A stretch of DNA of 64,000 nucleotides from positions 171,720,235 through 171,784,234 of the forward strand of contig OW799233.1 in NCBI GenBank assembly GCA_941918925.1, read 5' to 3'. This document shows, piece by piece, positions 46,521 through 57,660 of this stretch. The DNA is from Phyto melanocephala (lineage: Eukaryota; Arthropoda; Insecta; Diptera; Rhinophoridae). Position 1 is the first letter of the stretch, and each line of letters opens with the position of its first letter. The notes under the pieces were generated by a model, which saw nothing but the letters and a program-made list of their open reading frames with translations, had not been told where the DNA came from and searched no databases. Both the position numbers and the translations under genes were made by a program.

Positions 46521-49500
46521 TTTACTTTAAGAAATTTTGTGAAATTTGGCCACCAAGTTTGCGATATCTTGCAATAATTCAAAACTATTGAAACCGTGTA
46601 TCAAAACTTCTTAAAAGTTGTACAGTAAAATCAAATTTACGTACATAAAACTTGACCAAACTTTACGGGAAAAAATTGTACCAATAAATTACAACAGAGA
46701 ATTGCAATTAAAACAAAATTTAGAAAAAATCGATGAGTAAATAATTTTAATATTAAAATAAAAAAATAAAAAAAAAATTTAAGCAAATTATTTAAAAAAA
46801 CAATTTTTAATTCTATTTTTGTAATGATTGTGATGGAATATTTTTTTAAACTCTTTATTTCTAAGTTTTTTTTTTTTTTTTCTATAAAAACATTTGGGGA
46901 ACCCCCTATATAGTTATATATAATACAATTTAGTAAACATTTTTCGTAAGACGAAAAATTAAAAAAACTATGAACTAAATTTAAATTTAAATTTAAAAAC
47001 CAAAAAGTTTAAAATAAACTTTAAAATTATTGCGTAAAATACATGTATAACTTGCTTAAAATTGACAACCTGCCAAGTGATTTTTTTTTAAATTTTTTTT
47101 TTTTCACTTGATGTTTGAAAACTTGTACAAATGTCTTTGTTATGCATACCAAGAACATTAGAAAACAAAAATATAAAATAAAACAAAGATGTTTTCAAGA
47201 GGCACACTTTTGTTATTTTATTTGTTATTTTTAATACATGGCACTCAAGATAAATATTTATGTAGAAAAATATTTATATAAAACAACAATCATATATTTT
47301 TGAATAAAAAACTTAAAAAATTAAATAAAATAAATAGAAGAAAACCACATCCCTATGAATTTGTCATTAGCAGTGGTACCAGTGTTAGCAGTGAAACTCA
47401 TACAAATTCCCTGTTGAACATCAAACGTGAACACAAAACAATGACTCATAAGAAAAACCCCTGGTTAAAATAAAATAAATAAGAAAAAAATAATAAAAAC
47501 GCCGCAATCTATTTATTTATGATTTTGTTTTTAAATATTTTTTTTTTCAAATCATAAAGTTATTTACGATCATTTTCAAAAGAATTCTTTTAATTTTTAA
47601 TAAAATAAATAAATTTGAATAATAAATTTCATTACTTAAAAGCAAAATGATGTTTTCATTCTTTTTTTTATTTTAATGGAGTCATGATTAATTTTAGTTT
47701 TGCTCTACACATTTGCAAAAAAATTGTGTGTGAAAATCTGTGGAATTTGAAAATAAATGGTGCACATTCGTACCGTTTTGCGGCAAGAGTAGTTGTCCTT
47801 CAAGGCATATTATACAATTTCAAGGCAACCATTCTTTTAACCAACATGTCGCTTGAGAATATTGACGCTGTCCGTTTCAGCCGGGGACTGATATTTTAGT
47901 AAAATCCCCATTTTGATTCCATAACGGGGGAGAGAAGTATTGCCCACTGACTACACAGGACAAAAATTAGGGTAGTTTATCTAATGAAGTCTTTTCAAAT
48001 TTTTCTCTAAATGAAATCCATATTGGTCATAAAAGAAACCATTATTTAAATGCTTGATGCTCCAACAGATTTCTGTCATTCATTAACATTGCTGTTTGCA
48101 AATTAGTATCATTTAGTTCCGGTTTTGTCGCTAAATAAACACATGTATTGCGACATGTGATTATAAAGTCTGAGCTCTAAGCTCTGTGTTGGTCATGTTA
48201 AAAAATTTGCTACCTGTATCTTTCCTTGCATACTAGGGTAATAGTTGATGCTCTTAATTCAACCAGTAGTAAGACCAGCAGCAGATAACATATTGACTAG
48301 CATTGTATTTCCACGTACATCACATGTCTGCATAGGTGCAGTTCAATGCAGTTAATTCTTTGTCGTTCACAAGAACTCAGATTTTTAATACAGCAATTTT
48401 TAAAAGTTTCGCCTTAAACTTGGGCTCAAACTCATAAAACGTCTAACTATCTGTTTTTGGATTTTAAGCGGTGTCTTCACTGAATGGGCATTAGATAGAG
48501 GACCACAGTTTTGATAGAAAAACCATAACATAATGAATTACATAAATCGACCCTAACCCACATTGAGTTCACCAATAAATTCACACACAACTAACAACAT
48601 TTTAATTACCAGTTTTACAGTTAAACTTCATGTACCAGACAGTTCTATTATTTCAATTAGCACTTCTTGTTGTGGCCATATAAATTTCACTGTAATCATA
48701 GCCAACAATTTTAAAATATATCTCTTTTTGTTAATTAAATATCTTAGTGCTTGAAAATAATTAATTTACAAAAAATTTTTAAACATTAAACAGAATATTA
48801 AATACTTAACACTTGAGCAGAGCCCTCAAACAGCACGCTTTCACATGAAGTTCATTTATCATCAATTAGCGTCTTCAAAGGAATTTTTTTAAAATTACTT
48901 AAAGTTTTAGCAGACAAGATGAAAATGGCTCAATTATGATTATAAAACATTTAAACACATTTTATATTTTCTTTTTTTTTCTGATTTGATGTGGTTCTTT
49001 TTAATATTTTTGTTCAATTATACTTTTTGACACGTACTTATGCCATTGAAAAAAGAAAATTTTAAGAAAGATACAAAAATAAAAAAAAAAAAATACACAA
49101 CAACTACACTTTCGGATACTAGAAACCAATTGTAGTCAGTGTCAGAGGCAGTAAACTGTAGCAGTAACAGTCGATTTTGGCAAACAAACAAAGTGAGAGA
49201 AAAACCACTACAATGTAATGGACTTGTGGACGATCTGTGCAGTGTCTTATTTGTTCGCATTTTTACTAGTTGTAGCCATGACATAGAAATTGCAAAAATA
49301 TTAGAGGAACTGAAATTGTAAAAAACATTTTTATTCATTTAAAATTGTTTTATTTGCTTTTTGTATTTATGGGGTGGGTGTGTGTGTGTATGTGCTAGAG
49401 AGTATAGTAATTCCAACAACGATAAAAGCCGTTAACTAAAATTTCCTGAAGAAGAAGAGGAAATACAATTAAATGAAAAATATTATTCCTTGGCTAGTTC

Positions 49501-49684
49501 AAGCAATAAAATTAAAAAAAAAACAAGATAGTGCTGTACTTTGTTGAGAAAAAAAAAACGGAAACAATTTTCTGAAATAAAAAAAATAATTATTTAAAAA
49601 GTATCTGGAGAAATGGGAAATTAATTTGAAATAAAAGTTAAAAATTGATTTCATTATTGTAAACATTTTTTGTTAAATACTAAT
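46521..49684. other. Long non-coding stretch
   Basis: Very AT-rich to 47650. 47680-48560 has more mixed composition with broken frames on both strands and no recognised protein. The rest is AT-rich. Confidence 0.45.
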
Positions 49685-49799
49685 TGCCGTATTCATAAAA
49701 AATATTTTTTGTTTATTAAAGGTTTATTTGACAAATTTCTCTACAACATCTGTCAAATAAGCCTTAAATAAACCTTAAATATATTTTATGAATACGGCA
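49685..49799. mobile_element. Foldback MITE family M2, intact copy
   Basis: The 115-bp sequence opens TGCCGTATTCATAAAA and closes TTTTATGAATACGGCA. The arms continue inward (TTTATTAAAGGTTTATTTGACA with its inverse), leaving a loop of only about 15 bp. It lies 36 bp outside the piggyBac end. The same family is interrupted by the hAT element at 35856-36629. Confidence 0.8.
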
Positions 49800-49855
49800 G
49801 TAAATTTCTTATAAAACAGATTTTATATTTCAAATTTAACCCATTTTAGTCGACT

Positions 49856-49871
49856 GGGTATTTAAATACCC
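49856..49871. repeat. 16-bp palindrome, inner copy 1
   Basis: GGGTATTTAAATACCC, a perfect palindrome 17 bp inside the TTAA end. An identical copy is at 50206-50221. It is a candidate transposase-binding site. Confidence 0.8.
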
Positions 49872-50205
49872 AAAAAAGTTCAAGTAGTAAAAAAATTCCT
49901 GCGTTGGCCTAATAAGAGATAATGACTGCAAGTTGCTTTTTGAATTAACACTAGAGATTGATTAATGTGGGAAAAATTAAAAAAAAAATTTTTTTTAATT
50001 TTTACCTTTAGTTTGAGAATTGGAAAAATTGCGTTTTTTTGTCTGTCAAAAAATTATTAGAAAAAAGTTCGTCAAATAAAAATTAATGCAAAAAATTAAA
50101 AATCCCTGCACATTCTAAATAGCATTAGGCGTCGCATTTGTAATGTAAAAAAAATTAAAGCGATTTGACAACACACTTGACCGTTACACGCTAAAAAGTG
50201 AAAAT

Positions 50206-50221
50206 GGGTATTTAAATACCC
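50206..50221. repeat. 16-bp palindrome, inner copy 2
   Basis: GGGTATTTAAATACCC, identical to 49856-49871 and 350 bp away, between the transposase stop and the element end. Confidence 0.8.
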
Positions 50222-50337
50222 AACCGTCCATGTTGAGTTCTAAAATTAACTATTTTCTCTTCATTGAAATAATTTTTCTTTGGCGTAAATAAAAGGCGAA
50301 TTTATATTTTTTAAATTTATTTAAAGAAAATTAGAGA

Positions 50338-52114
50338 TTACTTTGCAATTTTAGATTTATCTTGTGTGACACTTTTATGGTAATCCAGGAAGCATGGTGC
50401 TGAATGCAAATTCGCCTGGCACTTCAAACATCCGTACTCTGTTTTGCCACCGCACTGCCGGCAGCGACGACGTGCTGAAAGTTTTCCGATAAAATGATCG
50501 ACGCGATCATATCTAACTTCCATTTGTGCTCCGGAAATCATAATCTTACCGGCATTTTGCCGATTAAACTTCATCATTATCATCTCGCATACTTCCACTC
50601 TAAAATCAAATTGAGACATTTAGGTTTTTTTTTCATATTTTCTACAAAGGCAATGCAGTTTCCATGCATTCACCATGGCCGCATCGAAAGCGTTTGTAAC
50701 TAATGGCCAATACCACTTTTTGCCCCGAACTCGAATGCGATAATTGTTCATGGCGTTATCAAAAAGGTCCACACCTCCCATGTATTTATTGTATTGGTTG
50801 ACTAAATAGTGTTGTTCAATTGCAACCATTTTTCGTTGCTTTCGATCATATCGCCTTGCGCGAATCATTGGTGTATGACTTATATAATTCGATAATAATG
50901 TTACCACCTAAAAAAATAATAACTGAAGCAAATTAATTGATTAATTACGTAAAATATTTCGGTGAATAACGTACCGAATTATCGTTCCAACGTACAGCAA
51001 TTATAGAATTGTCCACATCAAAACAAAAGTCTGAAGTCCCACGGGGCTGTTTTCGCATTTTCTTGACGTCCATCAGTGGAGCATGATTAGTCCGATTTTC
51101 ACGAACAGTTCCTAAGGCGAAAAATCCATCATCCGATAAACGTGTTAATAGTTTATGGCTAGTAAAAAAATTATCAAACGTTACGGTATGCTTCGCGGGG
51201 ATATCAAGATGAGAAAGAAGGGAAAGTACCACCCTTTCTCCTAATTGTAACTGCGAGTTATCCTGTTTCGTTGCGCCTGCGTATGGCATAAATTGATACA
51301 AGTAGCCTTCGTCAGAAGCCAAACACCAATATTTGTAACCAAAGCGGATTGGCTTTCCTTTGATGAACATTTTGCATGAATGTCTGCCATAGTAGGCTAT
51401 CATTTGCTCATCAATAGAAAGATTATGGGAAAATACTCCAAACTGAAGAAACTTTCTGTTCATCAGGCTATTTAATGGCGACACTTTAGAAAACTTGTCG
51501 TTAGGATCTAGTTCCAAATTATCACAGACATGAAAAAATTGCTTGATTCGTTTAAATCTATCTCTTGGCATACATTCTTTTACTATCACACACCCTAGTG
51601 ATTCTCGGTTTGACCAGTAAGAATTTACTTGTGGTAACGTGTGGTAACCTGTTATATATAAGATGCCCAGAAACGTTTTAATTTCCATAGGTGTTGTTAC
51701 AAATGATGGACAATTGTTTGCTGCAGCATACTTGTTGGTTGAATTCACTATAAGGTCTAACACCTCCTCATCAATAAACAATTCCCAAAGTTGCTGGGGA
51801 CTCATTTCACCAATCTGTTCAAACAGAGCTTTGAGTGATGTCTCCATATCATCCAAAGGCTCCTTTTCAAACTTATAATTATGCTTTCGGGACCATTTTG
51901 GTTTCATTCCCTTATCAATTTTACGTCTCTTCTTACCAATCTTACTGGAGGTCACTGGCAAATCATCATTCTCGTTTTCAGCAGATAGTAAATCTTCATT
52001 CGATCTACTGAAAAAACGTTCTATTTCGTAAGTCCCAGCAATCTCTTGCGGCAGATTTTGGTCGTCGTTCAATACTTGTAAATTGTCATCTAATATGTAA
52101 ATACCTATTATAAT
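50338..52114 (-). pseudogene. piggyBac transposase (one intron, one in-frame stop)
   Basis: Cut-and-paste DDD transposase acting at TTAA in the nucleus. Exon 1 runs 52114 to 50975; it has an acidic N-terminus, then the catalytic core. Exon 2 runs 50907 to 50341. The 67-bp intron (50974-50908) has GTACGT and TTTTTTTAG borders and joins DNS to VVTLLSNY in phase 0. The catalytic aspartates are visible: NLSIDEQMIAYYGRHS (D1), HTVTFDNFFTSHKLL (D2) and MGGVDLFDNAMNNYR (D3). The C-terminus has a cysteine-rich domain, RRRCRQCGGKTEYGCLKC followed by H and C ligands. A TAA at 50620-50622 interrupts an otherwise continuous frame between RKYEKKT and MSQFDFRVEV, separating the core from the cysteine-rich domain. 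The total is about 550-570 codons, near the usual family size. No ATG precedes the acidic region; the frame is open to a stop at 52115-52117, so a first exon or start is missing. Confidence 0.9.
50908..50974 (-). other. Intron in the piggyBac transposase
   Basis: 67 bp. The donor is GTACGT after TCG (Ser); the acceptor is TTATTTTTTTAG before GTGGTAACA. Splicing restores the conserved LSNY motif, which would otherwise be out of context. Confidence 0.85.
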
Positions 52115-52135
52115 TTAGTATCCTTTCACTTTAAT

Positions 52136-52712
52136 TATACCCTTCACCTGTGGTGTCATTCCGTTTGTAATTTCTACAATTTTCATTTCCGACCCTATAA
52201 AGTATATATTTTCGGAAAGCTGATGAATAGAGGAGTCGATTAAGCCCTGACCGTCAGTCCATGTGTTGGTTGAAATCAACTTTTAGAAGCAACTATATGT
52301 TCCCCAGAACTGTGTATGATATCAATCTCTTGGAAATATCCAGGAATGAATCGCTATTGAAACTCAGCACAATCGCCCGATTACTTTCTGAGATATGAGC
52401 AAAAAACCACGACCATCTCGTTTTTTTTTCACAATTACAACAACAACATACATATATACTGGTTAGAGTAAACGTGGCATCGAATCCCAGCTGAGCCAAT
52501 TTTTTTTTTTATTATTTTATATATTATATATATTTTTATTATTTTTTTTAATTTTTTTAAAAATTTTTAAAAATTTTTTTTAAATTTTTTTTGTAAGTTT
52601 TTTTATTGTTTTTTTTTTTTTTTTGTTTTTAATATATTTTTTTTTATTTTTTTTTTGTAATATTTTTTAGAAACACATGCCTAAACTCAATTTATAATTT
52701 TGCAATGGGATG
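52136..52712 (+). mobile_element. Helentron-like repeat, copy 5 (3' truncated)
   Basis: Starts TATACCCTTCACCTGTGG, has CCCTATAAAGTATATATTTT, the tRNA-like segment at 52457-52499 and the A/T block. It stops at TTGCAATGGGATGTTTT, joining directly to the next copy without its own hairpin end. Confidence 0.75.
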
Positions 52713-53882
52713 TTTTGTGGGTATATTCATTTTGTCATTCCGTTTAGATCACATCGAAATATCCATTTTAGATCCCATAAAGTATTTTCTGAATCGATTT
52801 TATGACGAAATAGTTATGTGTGTCGGTCTGTCCGTCTCATCTAGCTCCGTCTGTCTGGCTCAAATTTTGCTATTTTGTTTGTTTGAAATTAAAAATGTGA
52901 TAAATCGGAATATTAGGAAGAAAGTTATAGCTCGTAATGCAAGAGTAGGTTAAAAAAAAAACAGTCCTTCCAACATCATTAAAAATGCAATTGTATCCTA
53001 ACGCATTAGCGTAGAGCCATGGAATTTCGAATGTCTATTTCCTGAGTAGAAAAAGTATTTTTCCTGCAAACGACTTAAATCTACAAGTTAGGAAAGGAGT
53101 TATAGATTAAAATGTACGAAAATGTATACAGCACAGTCTAGTTTGCGGTATATTAAAAATTTAAAACTTAATAAAACTGACAAAATTAGATGACTTATTC
53201 TGAAATTTTCAAACAATGCTTTTTGATCAAAGGCTTTGCACTAACAGAAAATAAATATGACAGGCCCACTTTTACTCCCATGTAACGATTAATCTCAAAT
53301 TCATATAATTTCTCTATGAATAAAGATTTTGGAAAAATAAATTACTATATTAAAATATCTAAGTAGTATTTGTTAGCAGAAACTACTTCGACACGCCTAC
53401 TATGATGCCCACTTTTTACATAATCTACTGGTAATGAAATTTAAAAGCCCATAAAACCGACAAAATTAGAGATATGACGAAGAAATTTCGTACATATAGC
53501 TTTCTATTCAATGTTATTTTTATGCCAGAAAATGAAGGTGACACGGCCACTTTAACCTTTTACTTTAACTACCTCCCATATAACGCTTTATCTTAAATTC
53601 ATATAATTTCTTTATGAATAACGATTTTGAAAGAATAAAGGACTAAATTAAAATATCTAAGTTCTATTAATTTGCAGAAACGTTATCGACACGCCTACTT
53701 TAGCGCCCACTATTATTAAAAGACTTAATTTACTTAATATTTTAATAGCATATCGAAGTTAAACAAATAAAGAGATTATTCGATAGCGATTACTGTAAAT
53801 AACAAAATAATAAATTTTGTACTATAAAAGTACAGAAAATTGGTGGTGTGTATATAAAAGAATAAAGTGCGCTTGCTTGTTT
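52713..53882 (+). mobile_element. Old long Helentron-like copy with internal duplication
   Basis: Starts GGGTATATTCATTTTGTCAT, has GTGTGTCGGTCTGTCCGTCT and ends GAATAAAGTGCGCTTGCTTGTT, a diverged form of the family end. The body is longer than the common copies and carries two related ~150-bp blocks (about 53255-53410 and 53545-53720). Each runs from a GACA-GGCCAC word through TTCATATAATTTCTNTATGAA to CGACACGCCTACT and GCCCAC. CACGCCTAC/GCCCAC words are also typical of Drosophila DINE-1. Confidence 0.55.
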
Positions 53883-55634
53883 TAACAAAAAAAGGTGCCA
53901 GAAAAACATACAAAAATAATGATCTCTTACTCAAATATTTTTTTAACAAAACAATAGAGGCAAAACAATAATTAACACTCACAAATACAAATATTTATAT
54001 GTGTGCTACTTTTCCTTGTCGGTCCTATTCAAAAGGAGTTAATATTGATATAAAAAACTTTTATTTTTATTATTTTAGAATTTTATTTGAAAAGGACCAA
54101 AAACATACATTCGAGAATAAAAGCAATAGTATTTCTAGCCTCTCAAATATTTATGTGTGAGGTCAGTAAATAAAATGAGCAATTAATCAGGATTGTAAAA
54201 CATCATGTTAAACTTTATACTAAAATTAACTGAAAAAGTATGTGTTGGTTTTATAATTCAAACAATTGCTTTGAGTAGACAAAAACAAAATACATTTAAA
54301 ATTTTCACTAAAATAAATCGCTCAAATTCTTAAAAAATTACATTAAAATTAATTTTTTTCACTCTCTGAACCAGATAAAAAATATTTGTTATATTTTCAA
54401 AACCTTTACCATGAGAGACAAGTGACAGTCATTTGTACATACATGCCTAAATCAGCATAGAAAGTTACGTGTACTTTAGAAGTTCTAAGATCCTTGTATT
54501 GCAAATAAAATAACAATGTTTATATAAGAACCTTTTTGAACCACTCCTGTTAGAGGGAGAGTGTAAAGTTTATTGTTAAACAAAAGTCGATAGGAGAAAG
54601 CTATTAAATGTTTAATGTAAAACTGTTCTTTAACAAAAGTAGTATTCATTTAAATCAAAATATGTAAATTCTATTAAAAAATGAAATCCGTTCAAGTTTT
54701 TAAATTCAAACCAAATAAAAACAACAAGATCATTGACATTAAAAATATTATTTGAAATTTTTTATGTGTTTTTTAATATCTAAAAAATTTTCTTGTTTAA
54801 AGCAGCAAAAAATGGACGTTTTAAAATGTCTTAAGGAAATATTTTTTTTTGTTTTTTAAATACTAAATAAAGTTCATTGCACATCTTTTATTTACAAGCA
54901 TGTATTTTTTATGCATTTCTTTTGTGTTTTTTTTTTGCTTAAAAAAAATTTCATAAATCAAATATAAGTTTTATGAAAAAATATATTTATACTACACACA
55001 TATGAATGTGTGTATTTATAAGAATAATTCAAAAAACTCATACAACGGTAAGTGGTTTTTTCGAATGCAAAGTCTTGCTGCTCAAAGAAAGGCCAACAAC
55101 ATAAAAAAAACTGTCATGTTCACTTGTTAAATATACTTGACATATGAAAGTGTAGTTTCGTTCTTTTTCGTTCTCCATTATATTATTGCACTTGTAACTG
55201 TTGCACACACTAACACGAAGTTTTTTTTTTTTTATTTTGCCTCAATCACCCACCATGTTGCGCCAAAGGGTGTTTAACATTTTTGTCATATTTTATTAAA
55301 GGATTTTAAATACAACTGATTTTTGCTGGAAGGTGTTGGTGTGAAGAAATAAGAAAAAAGCTTCGTAATGCTTCTTGAAAGATAATCAAAATTTTATGCT
55401 TAAAACCATCTAGTATTAGTTTAATTAATACCTTACTGTTACTCAGTTGCTAAAATGCAAATAGATTAAAATTTATTCTTAATAATTATCTATATGAATA
55501 TGTATATAATTTAGGAATGACTAAAGGATGTGCTTATCAAAATGTTTCTATTAAAATACTTATAGTTTAAAATCCAGTGTATTTTTGTTTAATAAGTAAA
55601 AGTTACAATTAAGCATTTTATTATCCTCTGATGA
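53883..55634. other. Non-coding stretch
   Basis: AT-rich; no supported gene or element end. Confidence 0.5.
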
Positions 55635-57120
55635 CAAGGTATTTATAGCTTTACCATTCCCTTTGTAATTTCTACAATATTCATTACCAACTCCATAAAG
55701 ATTATATTTTTATACCCTTCACACAGTGAAAAAGGTGAAAAAATTTGTCATTCCGTGTGAAATTTCTAAAATTTTCATTTCCGACCCCATAAAGTATATA
55801 TTTTCTGCAAGCTTATGAATAGGGGAGTCGATTTAGCTCTGTCAGTCTGTCCGTCTGTCCGTGTGTATGTTAAAATCAACTTTTTAAAGCCCTCCGACAT
55901 CGCTTGGACCCGGGTGAAGTATCAAAATATCAGAAATATTCGGGAGTAGATCGGTATCGAAAATCAGAAATATCGGTTCATAAACAACTGAGATATGAGC
56001 AAAAACCTACGACCACCTCGATTTTTTTTCACAAAAACAACATTACAACAACAACATGCATACAAACGTGTATACTGGTTAGAGAAAACGTGGCATCGAA
56101 TCCCAGCTGAGCCAAAAAAAAATTTTTTATATTTTTTTTTTAATTTTTTTTAAATTTTTTTTATTTATTTTTTATTTAATATATTATTTATATTTTTATT
56201 ATTTTTTTTTTATTTTATTTTTTTTTTTTTTTATATTTATTTTATATATATTTTCATTATTTAAAAAAAAAAATTTTTTTTAATTTTTTTTTCTATTTAA
56301 TTTTTTTATTTTTTTGTTTTATATTTATTATATATATTTTAATTATTTTTTTTTTTAATTTTTTTTTTAAATTTTTTTTATTTTTTTTTAACATACATAC
56401 GTAAATTTATAACTTTACTATGGGATGTTTTTATATATGTATGTTTTTTATATGTATGGGATAAATGGTGATACAAACTACTATTATTGCATGACTACAC
56501 GTTGTGAAGGGTATATAAGAGTCGGCACGGCCGAATATAGCGCTCTTACTTGTTTTAAAGCCTATGAGTATAGGAGCTGATTAAGTGATTTCCATTGGTC
56601 TGTGTTTATTGAAATCAATTTCTTAGAAGCCCACACATACTAAACAGACCTGTATATCAAAGTAATATTTTGGAAATATTCGGCACAGAAGATTATCCTT
56701 TCGAGGTATGAGCAAGGAACATGACGGCTTTTTTTCCATATTTTACCACAAAAAATAACTTTTTTAGTCATAGAAATATTTATAAAAGATTTCAGTGCTA
56801 TGTGCCTTTTGGAGCAATTTGTATAAATTTTTTTTTTACAAATTGCTCACTAATCGGCAAAGTTATAGCAACAATTTTTTTAAACAACTTAAGTTTCACA
56901 AGTACTTAGGTAATTCCTGGACATGTTAGTGACACCTAAATGCATGCTGTAGCCTCGAAAATTACTGGTGAGAAAAACTAGAAAATCGGGTTTAATCTAG
57001 CTGAGAGATAAGCACCAAATAAAACTGCTTTGAAGTTTTTCTAAAACTTCCAAACTAAAATATTTTTTTCAGCTTCTAGGCAACCGAGAGTATCTGCATG
57101 GACTAGTCAATACAAAACAT
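55635..57120 (+). mobile_element. Old Helentron-like copy split by a younger one
   Basis: The left part (55635-55710) has ACCATTCCCTTTGTAATTTC, CATTACCAACTCCATAAAG and ATTATATTTT. The right part resumes at 56555 with AAAGCCTATGAGTATAGGAG and CTGATTAAG, exactly where the family continues. Its later body resembles 40773-41546. Confidence 0.65.
55711..56554 (+). mobile_element. Helentron-like repeat, copy 6 (nested)
   Basis: Complete: TATACCCTTCACACAGTG to CGCTCTTACTTGTT, with tRNA-like segment at about 56076-56114 and some 280 bp of A/T homopolymers. It sits within a T run of the older copy (ATATTTT before, TTAAAGCC after), consistent with insertion between two Ts and no target duplication. 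Confidence 0.85.
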
Positions 57121-57660
57121 AAAAAAAAATTAAAAATCAATAATAAATGTCAAAAAATGGCGTACAGTAAATTTATATGAGAGTCAAGTGTGGAGCAAGG
57201 CATACTAATTCATCAGGTAATTGCAGTTCGGAGAGAATTTTTTTGTTAATATTTTTTATATATGAAGTTTGACATTTGAAAGAAATGAGAGAGGAGAGAA
57301 AATTGTTTTTATTTATAGACTTTGGTAGCTGAAATTTAAAATAAGTGAAGAAAAAAATAATCAGCTGACGAAACACGACTACCTGATGAATACATATGCC
57401 TTGGTGTGGAGTTTAAAAATGAATCCACATCAAGCTCCTCAGTATTGGTATCAAATAAATGAGTTTGACCTGTAGAATACAGTGAATCATGAAAAAACAT
57501 AAAATCCAAGATGGCGTTCAAAACAAAATGACGAGTAATTTATTTCTTGATCCCATTAATTTGGGTTCCATAAAACATTTAACCATGAAAAATTAATATA
57601 AAATATGCCGTCGAAAAACAAAATTGCGAAAAACATTAAATCTGAAACATAGGTTACTCT
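57121..57660. other. Probable continuation of an old Helentron-like copy
   Basis: GGTATCAAATAAATGAGTTTGAC...AAAATCCAAGATGGCG near 57450-57515 parallels GGTATCAAATAATAGGGCTTGAC...AAAAGATGGCATC at about 41385-41435. The minus-strand ORFs at 57173-57521 are therefore repeat-derived, not exons. Confidence 0.45.

Larger units (their letters stand above)
49836..52135 (-). mobile_element. piggyBac-like transposon, 3' end plus transposase
   Basis: TTAA at 49836-49839 followed by CCC fits a piggyBac terminus inserted at TTAA. About 500 bp of non-coding sequence separate it from the transposase stop. The other end is not found: the transposase reading frame is cut off at 52114 and a Helentron-like copy starts at 52136. 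The 5' terminal repeat was therefore probably lost or displaced. Confidence 0.65.

Noticed and set aside
47684..48560. Mixed-composition region as a degraded gene
   Set aside because: Both strands were read; scattered phrases looked protein-like but no frame gave a consistent family, so no call was made.
772..56554. tRNA-like segments as real tRNA genes
   Set aside because: They lack an anticodon arm and a paired 5' acceptor strand; only D-arm-like and T-arm/acceptor-like parts are present.
57173..57521. Two minus-strand ORFs with splice-like borders as exons of a gene
   Set aside because: The plus-strand sequence matches the body of an old Helentron-like subfamily also seen near 41400, so they are repeat-derived.
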